Positions 20,483 to 26,054 of a DNA stretch of 30,557 bases are shown here, piece after piece (the first letter of the stretch is position 1; each line of letters opens with the position of its first letter). The DNA comes from Cloacibacillus sp. (GTDB lineage: Bacteria; Synergistota; Synergistia; Synergistales; Synergistaceae). The notes under the pieces are model-generated. The model was not told the origin of the DNA. It made no database searches and saw only the letters and a list, made by a program, of their open reading frames with translations. Both the position numbers and the translations under genes were made by a program. Location of the stretch: contig NZ_JAJBUX010000009.1 in assembly GCF_020860125.1 (NCBI RefSeq), positions 1-30,557 of the forward strand, written 5' to 3'.

Positions 20483-21982
20483 CTATTGTGAATCAACTTT
20501 GATTTTGCGTTTTTTTAGCGCGCCGCTCACCAGCGGCCAAGCAAGGGATATAGCGGTCAGGATCAGGCAGCAGAGAGAGATCTTCCCCTCAAACAGAGGC
20601 ATATAGCTGCCGTTGCTCGACATTAGACCCTGGCGCAGATTGTTCTCAATGAGCGGCGCCAAGACGAAGCCGAGTATCGCGGGGGTCATGGGGAATTCGA
20701 GCCTCTCCATACAGTAGCCCACAAGGCCGAAGAAAAGCAGGAGCCAGATGTCAAAAATCCTGTTATTCAGCGCGTAGGCTCCCACCACGCACATCACCAC
20801 AATAAAGGGAAGCAGGTACGTTTTAGGGGTGCTCAGCGCTTTTATGAAAAATTTAATGGCGACGAGCATCATAATAAACATCGCCAGGTTCGCGAAGAAG
20901 ACGGCGGAGAAGGTGCTGTAGACGAACATCGCGTTGTTATTGAAGAGCATCGGGCCCGGCTGGAGGCCGTGTATCATCAGCGCTCCCACGAGGACGGCGG
21001 TAGTCGCGTCGCCGGGGATGCCCATCGTCAGCATCGGCACAAGCGCCCCCGCGATCACCGCGTTGTTTGAGGCCTCCGAGGCGATTATTCCGCTCTTATA
21101 CCCAGTTCCAAAGAGCTCCGGATGTTTTGAGTGGGACTTGGCATTTCCATATGAGACAACATTTGCCGTCGCGCCGCCGATGCCCGGCAGAAGGCCGATG
21201 AAGAACCCGATGAGCGTGCTCTGTGTCACATTTGAAACATCACCCCTGAAGAAATTCCGGAAACCGATCCACACATTTTTTATCGGCACCTTCGGCACAA
21301 GGACGTTGTTGTCGGAGCCCATGTCGGAAATAATCTGCGATATAGCGTAAAGTCCGATCAGGTACGGCATTATATTGACTCCGCCCTCAAGGTCCTCAAA
21401 GCCAAAGGTGAAGCGCGGAACCATATCTATCTCCGAACTCCCCACCGTCGCGAAGAAAAGACCGATGAAGGTCGCCAGCAAACCTTTGGTCATTGATTTT
21501 TTCGAAAGTACGACGACGATGCTCAATGCAAGGACCGCAACTGAGAAATATTCAAAATTCCCGAAGGTCAGGGCAATTTTCGCCACCTGCGGGGCGACGA
21601 ATATCAGAGCGACGGAGCTGAACAGGCCGCCGATGAAAGAGGCGAATATCCCTATGCCGAGGGCCCTTCCCGGCTCGCCCTTCTGTGCCATCGGATAGGC
21701 GTCAAAGGTGGTAGCCACGGAGGAGGGGGTCCCCGGCATCCTTAAGAGCGCCGCCGAAACAAGCCCGCCTGATATCCCTCCGGTGTATATGCCGAGCAGA
21801 AGGCATATCGAAGATACCGGGTCTATTTTAAAGGTGAGCGGCAGAAAAAGCACGATGCCCATCGTCGCCGTCATACCGGGGATCGCGCCGAAAATTATTC
21901 CGGCAAACGTCCCGATAAGCAGGAGCATGAAGGGAAAGGGAGAAAAAATACTTATAATACCCTGAATAATATCTGGATTCAT
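20483..21982 (-). CDS. tctA: TctA large permease subunit
   Basis: A 499-residue inner-membrane protein with about 11-12 predicted helices. Signature segments are GAIPGMTATMGIVLFLPLTF (about 33-52), YTGGISGGLVSAALLRMPG followed by TPSSVATTFDAYPMA, and GLLPGIGGATANVVSYGNA. TctA moves the solute delivered by TctC, driven by an ion gradient. I chose the ATG at 21982, with GGGGTG six bases upstream. A GTG at 21991 would add three residues. It starts 14 bases after the tctB stop, so the genes are co-transcribed. Confidence 0.9.
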   Translation of the reverse strand: MNPDIIQGIISIFSPFPFMLLLIGTFAGIIFGAIPGMTATMGIVLFLPLTFKIDPVSSICLLLGIYTGGISGGLVSAALLRMPGTPSSVATTFDAYPMAQKGEPGRALGIGIFASFIGGLFSSVALIFVAPQVAKIALTFGNFEYFSVAVLALSIVVVLSKKSMTKGLLATFIGLFFATVGSSEIDMVPRFTFGFEDLEGGVNIMPYLIGLYAISQIISDMGSDNNVLVPKVPIKNVWIGFRNFFRGDVSNVTQSTLIGFFIGLLPGIGGATANVVSYGNAKSHSKHPELFGTGYKSGIIASEASNNAVIAGALVPMLTMGIPGDATTAVLVGALMIHGLQPGPMLFNNNAMFVYSTFSAVFFANLAMFIMMLVAIKFFIKALSTPKTYLLPFIVVMCVVGAYALNNRIFDIWLLLFFGLVGYCMERLEFPMTPAILGFVLAPLIENNLRQGLMSSNGSYMPLFEGKISLCCLILTAISLAWPLVSGALKKRKIKVDSQ

Positions 21983-21995
21983 TTTCTGCACCCCA

Positions 21996-22484
21996 TTACG
22001 GAAGAAGTAGGTAGAGAACTCTGTTGAAGAAGAGGTAGGCCGCCGCGGTCACCACAACGGAAAAGACAATATATCTCGCCATCTTTGACGCCGACGATTT
22101 TGCCGCGTCCAAAAGCAGCATGTTCAGAAACATATATACCGGAGTCGCATAGAGGAACCCAACGGAAAATTCCAACGCGGCGAAATAGATAATTGAGTAG
22201 GCGACAAAGAGGAGCTTCCTTTTATTGAAAAAGCTTTTACCCTCGGGAGCGGCTTCCGTTTCCTTCTCCGCTTTTAAGCCCCTTATTCTGGAGATCGACT
22301 GTAAGGCAAGGATACCGCCAAAAAACATTATTCCCGCACATGCCAGCTTCGGGAAAAATTTTGAGCCCAGCAGGTCAAACTTTATCATCTCCTGGAAGTG
22401 CACATTAATATAAAACACCAGACCACCGGCAAAACATACCAGCCCCGCCGCGAGATCTTCCTTATAGCTTCTTGCGCCGCTCAT
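21996..22484 (-). CDS. tctB: TctB small permease subunit
   Basis: A 162-residue protein with four predicted helices: LAAGLVCFAGGLVFYINV, LACAGIMFFGGILALQSI, LLFVAYSIIYFAALEFSVGF and YIVFSVVVTAAAYLFF. This is the TctB/DUF1468 pattern. It partners TctA in the membrane. The ATG at 22484 has GAGGTG six bases upstream. It is the first gene of the transporter-enzyme operon, downstream of a strong promoter with repeats that suggest control by the GntR protein encoded just upstream. Confidence 0.82.
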   Translation of the reverse strand: MSGARSYKEDLAAGLVCFAGGLVFYINVHFQEMIKFDLLGSKFFPKLACAGIMFFGGILALQSISRIRGLKAEKETEAAPEGKSFFNKRKLLFVAYSIIYFAALEFSVGFLYATPVYMFLNMLLLDAAKSSASKMARYIVFSVVVTAAAYLFFNRVLYLLLP

Positions 22485-22566
22485 TTTTACACCTCGTTTT
22501 CTTCCAGCTTACATACCGCAAGTTCTATATCGTGGTGAACACCTATCCTCCTTCCGTCGCCGTGTT

Positions 22567-22591
22567 TAAATTGTACATAAATTGTATTTAT
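22567..22591 (-). promoter_or_regulatory. Candidate GntR/FCD operator
   Basis: Two exact 9-base direct repeats, TACAATTTA on the minus strand (22586-22578 and 22575-22567), are spaced 11 bases apart. Overlapping them is a perfect inverted repeat ATAAAT-ACA-ATTTAT (22591-22577). The site lies just downstream of the tctB promoter. The regulator gene is next door. Confidence 0.5.
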
Positions 22592-22610
22592 GATTTTTTA
22601 TATTAAATTA

Positions 22611-22638
22611 TTTATATCATTTTTTGAGATATTGTCAA
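22611..22638 (-). promoter_or_regulatory. Promoter of the tctBAC-dehydratase operon
   Basis: Perfect TTGACA (22638-22633) and TATAAA (22616-22611), 16 bases apart on the minus strand. The leader to tctB is about 120 bases. Confidence 0.78.
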
Positions 22639-22655
22639 GCGCGTAATCTTCCTAT

Positions 22656-22700
22656 TAAAAAGACAAAACAGAGGCGTCCCTTTATCCATGGACACCTCTG
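22656..22700 (-). terminator. Terminator of the GntR gene
   Basis: CAGAGGTGTCC (22700-22690) pairs with GGACGCCTCTG (22679-22669), one G-U pair, followed by TTTTGTCTTTTT on the minus strand. Confidence 0.88.
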
Positions 22701-22722
22701 CTCTTCTAATTTCAGCGTTATC

Positions 22723-23433
22723 TTATTTCTGCGGGACCGCCTCGTTTGCCCTGTCGATGTCGTGCAGACTCGGAACGGTCCTTAATGTGTGTTCTCTCAA
22801 AAGCTTGGCCGCCATATCCTCGTCCGCGTTGCGGTAGGCGTCATATATCTCCCGGTGTTCCTGGAGTGAAAGCTGAAGCTTTTCCGGCGGCAGTGGTTCT
22901 CTTAAAATCCTATACATAGCGGTATTGTTGCGCAGCTGCTGCAAATATTTCATAACACGCTGCCAGCCGGACGGGGCGTAGAGCAATGAATGAAATTCTT
23001 TGTCGACCTCGAGAAAGCCCACGTAGCCGTCCATCTGCGATAGCGGGATGGCGAGATTCTTTTCCAGCAGCTCATAGTCCTTTTCCGTGGCCTTCTTCAC
23101 CGCCGCCCTGATCGCCACCTCCTCGAGGGCAATCCTGGTGGTGTATATCTCTTCTATATCATGGCTGTCAAGGCTGGTGACATAGACCTTTTTTCGCGGG
23201 ACCTTCGTGACCAGCCCCTCGACCTCCAAAGCGGCGATCGCCTGTCTCACCGGCATCTTGCTGATTTGAAGGCCGTCGGCGATCGCGGCCTCGTCTATTT
23301 CCTGTCCAGGATAAAACGCTCCCTGCGTAATCGCGGAGCGCAGCGTCTGCAGTACCAAAGTCTCGACGCTGGTATTAAAAGCGGCGCTGGGCGCATATTG
23401 GCTTAACGAGCTAAACGGATTATTGGTGTTCAT
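22723..23433 (-). CDS. GntR-family (FadR/FCD) transcription regulator
   Basis: A 236-residue regulator. The N-terminal winged helix-turn-helix (about 24-88) has the GntR pattern LRSAITQGAFYPGQEIDE, then ISKMPVRQAIAALEVEGLV. The C-terminal all-helical FCD domain (about 100-225) contains DKEFHSLLY and QEHREIYDAYRN with later REHT, the Asp/His positions that bind a metal and a carboxylate effector in this family. I chose the ATG at 23433 with AAGGGAGA upstream rather than the ATG at 23469. It is transcribed separately from tctB, ending in its own terminator. It probably represses the tctBAC operon until the imported acid is present (inference from position and the operator). Confidence 0.86.
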   Translation of the reverse strand: MNTNNPFSSLSQYAPSAAFNTSVETLVLQTLRSAITQGAFYPGQEIDEAAIADGLQISKMPVRQAIAALEVEGLVTKVPRKKVYVTSLDSHDIEEIYTTRIALEEVAIRAAVKKATEKDYELLEKNLAIPLSQMDGYVGFLEVDKEFHSLLYAPSGWQRVMKYLQQLRNNTAMYRILREPLPPEKLQLSLQEHREIYDAYRNADEDMAAKLLREHTLRTVPSLHDIDRANEAVPQK

Positions 23434-23553
23434 ACCATTCTCCCTTTTCAACAAGGCATTGTAATACATAATAATTTATACTTGATATATAAGCAGAAAA
23501 CTAAAAATAATACAAGCCCCAAAGTATTCATTTTTACCCTCACATAACAGCAT

Positions 23554-23580
23554 CAAAAAAGAGCGGCCTTCCGACCGCTC
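23554..23580 (-). terminator. Terminator of the transaldolase-family gene
   Basis: GAGCGGTC-GGAA-GGCCGCTC hairpin followed by six T on the minus strand (23560-23555). Confidence 0.85.
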
Positions 23581-23602
23581 TCCGCCATTGTTATTACAAA
23601 TC

Positions 23603-24256
23603 TTATTTATTCGCCAAATACTTCGCCCAGTCGGCGCTGAACTGGTCGATCCCCTTCTTTGTGAGCGGATGCTCGAAAAGCATCTTAAGCACCTTGAAGG
23701 GCACCGTCGCGTAGTCGGCTCCGGCCTTCGCGCATTCGAGGACATGGGCCGGGTGGCGCAGGCTTGCTGCGATCACCTTCGTCTCTATGCCGTAGAGATC
23801 GAATATCTCCACCACGTCGTATACCAGCTTCATGCCGTCCTCGCCGATGTCGTCGAGGCGCCCGACGAAGGGGCTGACATATGTCGCGCCGGCGGCGGCG
23901 GCGAGCACCGCCTGGTTGGCGCTGAAAACGAGCGTCACGTTCGTCTTGATCCCCAGCGCCGTAAGCTCTTTCACTGCGCCTAGGCCTTCGGGGCACAGCG
24001 GCACCTTCACGACTACCTGCGGATGGATACCGGCGAGCACCTTCGCCTCTTCGATCAGCCTGCTCTTTTCCAGAGAGACGGCCCCGGCGCTGACGGGACC
24101 GTTCACCGTCTCCGCGATCTCACGCACGCGGGTGTGAAAATCTATATTGCCCTCTTTTGATACAAGGGTGGGATTTGTCGTGACCCCGGCGATGACACCC
24201 CAGGAGTGGGCCGTCTTTATCTCGTCAAGGTTTGCGGTATCGAGAAAAAATTTCAT
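23603..24256 (-). CDS. Transaldolase/fructose-6-phosphate aldolase family enzyme
   Basis: A 217-residue class I aldolase barrel of the short transaldolase (TalC/FSA) type. Asp6, TTNPT (26-30), the Schiff-base Lys84 in VVVKVP, NVTLVFSANQA with its Thr, YVSPFVGRLDDIG, and ASLRHP are all in place. The motif that usually reads SAEV (or AQV in E. coli FsaA), carrying the catalytic Glu/Gln, reads SAGAV here, and the usual KIPMT reads KVPLC. The enzyme would normally transfer dihydroxyacetone between sugar phosphates. Loss of the Glu may lower or change activity. The ATG at 24256 has AAGGAAG about eight bases upstream. It follows a DUF1622 gene by 72 bases and is separate from the GntR locus. Confidence 0.83.
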   Translation of the reverse strand: MKFFLDTANLDEIKTAHSWGVIAGVTTNPTLVSKEGNIDFHTRVREIAETVNGPVSAGAVSLEKSRLIEEAKVLAGIHPQVVVKVPLCPEGLGAVKELTALGIKTNVTLVFSANQAVLAAAAGATYVSPFVGRLDDIGEDGMKLVYDVVEIFDLYGIETKVIAASLRHPAHVLECAKAGADYATVPFKVLKMLFEHPLTKKGIDQFSADWAKYLANK

Positions 24257-24328
24257 GACACGGACTTCCTTTCAATTATTTGATTTTCTATTTGCTTTGC
24301 GGTTCTTTACTGCCGTTCTTTGAAGATT

Positions 24329-24700
24329 TTAACCGTCATGCCGCGCGGCGGCGTTCTCGCGTTTCTGCCGGTCCATCTCCGCCACTTCGCGGCTGAGCGT
24401 GAAGCTCAGGATCACTCTCAGCAGGACGATGACCGAGAGTACGATCACACCCTGCAGATCAGGGTCGCTGATCGTGCCGATGATATCCGCCGCCATCAGG
24501 AATTGAAGGCCGAGCATCAGCGTATCTTCAAAGGAGAGCCGCAGTTGGATCCAGGCGTCGCGCGGCAGACTGTGGCCGGAGCGGGAGGTGAAGAAGAGCT
24601 GGCATCCGCGGAAGATGGCGACCGCCACGCCGCACATGATGATGAGTATGCTGATAAATTCGATGATGGTCCTCGATACGGCGGCAAAATCGTGAAGCAT
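24329..24700 (-). CDS. DUF1622 inner-membrane protein
   Basis: A 123-residue protein with three predicted helices: IEFISILIIMCGVAVAIF (13-30), LGLQFLMAADIIGTI (63-77) and VIVLSVIVLLRVILSFTL (84-101). The RLSFEDTLMLGLQFLMAADI segment and a basic C-terminal tail fit the DUF1622 family, whose role is unknown. A strong GAGGAGG lies eight bases before the ATG at 24700. No terminator separates it from the transaldolase-type gene, so they may be co-transcribed. No function is proposed. Confidence 0.75.
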   Translation of the reverse strand: MLHDFAAVSRTIIEFISILIIMCGVAVAIFRGCQLFFTSRSGHSLPRDAWIQLRLSFEDTLMLGLQFLMAADIIGTISDPDLQGVIVLSVIVLLRVILSFTLSREVAEMDRQKRENAAARHDG

Positions 24701-24778
24701 GCGGAGCCCCTCCTCTATCCTATATTGAAACTAAAGATAATTTTATAATGAGAGAGGGTTTTTTGCACGACATTTTTC

Positions 24779-25020
24779 TCATAAAAGGGTCTTTTCAGAG
24801 GTAAAACACAAAAAATCAACATTTCGCCGGTCTTGTATCATCCGTTCCCGCACTAGCGGCAAAACAGAGGCAGGGTCTGCCGCCTGAAAGCGGCACCTTG
24901 TCAGACAACTGCCGCGCCAAAGGCGAAACGTCGGCATACTCCCACAAAAATACTGACGGGCGGCATGGATAAAGACGGCGGCAACAAATCGGCCCAACGT
25001 TCTGTACCATGTATTTATCA
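24779..25020. other. Unexplained palindrome-rich intergenic region
   Basis: This is part of a gene-free gap of about 530 bases (24701-25230). It holds four alternating complementary arms: GCGGCA (24856-24861), TGCCGC (24878-24883), GCGGCA (24890-24895) and TGCCGC (24910-24915). The last two also enclose TTGTC-A-GACAA. Mutually exclusive hairpins can form, but no T-run follows. Minus-strand ORFs across it have no ribosome site and no recognisable family. Confidence 0.4.
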
Positions 25021-25052
25021 TTTAAACTACAGGCCATATCAATAATAAATGG

Positions 25053-25111
25053 CTATAAGTCATAATATGCGACACCATAGCCTTGAAATATGACTTAATA
25101 TGACTTATAGT
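25053..25111 (+). promoter_or_regulatory. Pilin-operon promoter with direct and inverted repeats
   Basis: TTGAAA (25083-25088) and TATAGT (25106-25111) are 17 bases apart. ATGACTTA occurs twice in the spacer at 25090-25097 and 25100-25107, ten bases apart. An inverted copy, CTATAAGTCAT at 25053-25063, matches ATGACTTATAG at 25100-25110. A regulator bound here would cover the promoter. The leader to the first gene is about 115 bases. Confidence 0.6.
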
Positions 25112-25230
25112 CTTATTTATATTATAAACACAATGGCAGCTTGGCGTCCGGCCGGTTTACGCCGCTTTTGTTTTCACGGCCGCGCCGCAAATTTAAGAGA
25201 CATATATGGACCGTGACAGGATGTGATTTT

Positions 25231-25680
25231 ATGAATATATTTTCCCCGCCGTCAAAAAGACGCGGGGCCGCCCTTATCGTCACCGTGCTTATCAGCTTCA
25301 TCCTGCTCTCCGTGCTGAGCCTCGTGGCCTTTAACATCACGGTCGGAACACTGCGCATAGAAGGATGGCAGACGGAGCATTACGAGGAACAGCAGCTGCT
25401 CTTCCTCGCACGCTCGGGCGCCGCGGCGCTCGGCTCCCAGCTGAAAAAAGAATACTGGAAAGCTGACAACGGCGAAGAGATAAATAAGAGCGGCGTCATA
25501 AATGTCACCGACGCCGCGCGCGGCTTCGAGGCGAGCCTTGACCTGGCGGTCAGCGCCGACGCCGGCGCAAGCTACATGCGGATAAAAGTCACGGCCAGCG
25601 GCGCGGGAGGAAAAAGCGTCTCCGCCTCCTGTCGCTACGGCAGGGACAACGGGGAAATTTACGGGTGGGATATCAAATGA
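25231..25680 (+). CDS. PilX-N-like type IV pilus accessory pilin
   Basis: A 149-residue protein with a short basic head (MNIFSPPSKRRG) and one long hydrophobic helix (AALIVTVLISFILLSVLSLV), resembling the PilX N-terminal (PilX_N) domain of pilus-assembly proteins. There is no Glu5-type signature of a standard pilin. The soluble part (about 45-149) has mixed strands and an internal GASYMRIKVTASGAGG segment. I chose ATG 25231 (AGGA about ten bases upstream) over a TTG at 25141 lacking the helix context. It overlaps the next gene by 4 bases (ATGA) and begins a three-gene pilin operon, so it is probably co-made with the next two. Confidence 0.68.
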   Translation: MNIFSPPSKRRGAALIVTVLISFILLSVLSLVAFNITVGTLRIEGWQTEHYEEQQLLFLARSGAAALGSQLKKEYWKADNGEEINKSGVINVTDAARGFEASLDLAVSADAGASYMRIKVTASGAGGKSVSASCRYGRDNGEIYGWDIK

Positions 25681-26051
25681 CGAAGCATTCAGGCTCTCTT
25701 CTGGTGGAGGTCCTCATCTCGATAACGATATTCATTATCGGCCTGCTGGCGCTTATAGGAGCGATCACCTACAGCGTAGGCTCCATCGTGAAATCACGGG
25801 AGGATATAAGCTCCGACATGGAAATAACGAACATGACGGAGAGGGACGCTATGCGCCTAACCATCTCGCCGGATATCGGCGCCACCGAGCTATTGGGCAA
25901 ATATAATGGGACGGTAGCCACCACTCTCGCTCCGCAAAGCGGCGACAAGGACCTAAAAGCAATCTCACTGACCTGCGGTCTTTACCTCTACGAACACGAG
26001 AACGGTAAAAGACGTGGGACGGCCTTCTATCTTCTTAAGAGGGAGGACTGA
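25677..26051 (+). CDS. PilV-like type IV prepilin
   Basis: A 124-residue type IV pilin-like protein. The prepilin signal is MTKHSG, cut after Gly6, and the mature chain starts SLLVEVLISITIFIIGLLAL with the conserved Glu at position 5. The +1 residue is Ser rather than the usual Phe/Met. The C-terminal globular part (about 40-124) contains one Cys in SLTCGLYLY. The start ATG overlaps the previous stop (ATGA); an in-frame GTG at 25665 is possible but less likely. The length and mature start fit PilV-type minor pilins. It would be processed by a PilD-type peptidase encoded elsewhere. Confidence 0.75.
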   Translation: MTKHSGSLLVEVLISITIFIIGLLALIGAITYSVGSIVKSREDISSDMEITNMTERDAMRLTISPDIGATELLGKYNGTVATTLAPQSGDKDLKAISLTCGLYLYEHENGKRRGTAFYLLKRED

Positions 26052-26054
26052 GCG

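Noticed and set aside
21982..21991. GTG start for TctA at 21991
   Set aside because: Adds only three residues and has a poorer ribosome site than the ATG at 21982.
22525..22542. A possible five-codon leader peptide (GTG, VFTTI) after an AAGGAGG in the tctB leader
   Set aside because: Only four bases separate the ribosome site from the GTG, and no attenuator follows.
24779..25021. An 80-codon minus-strand open frame
   Set aside because: No ribosome site, unbalanced composition, and it covers the palindromic arms; not supported as a protein.
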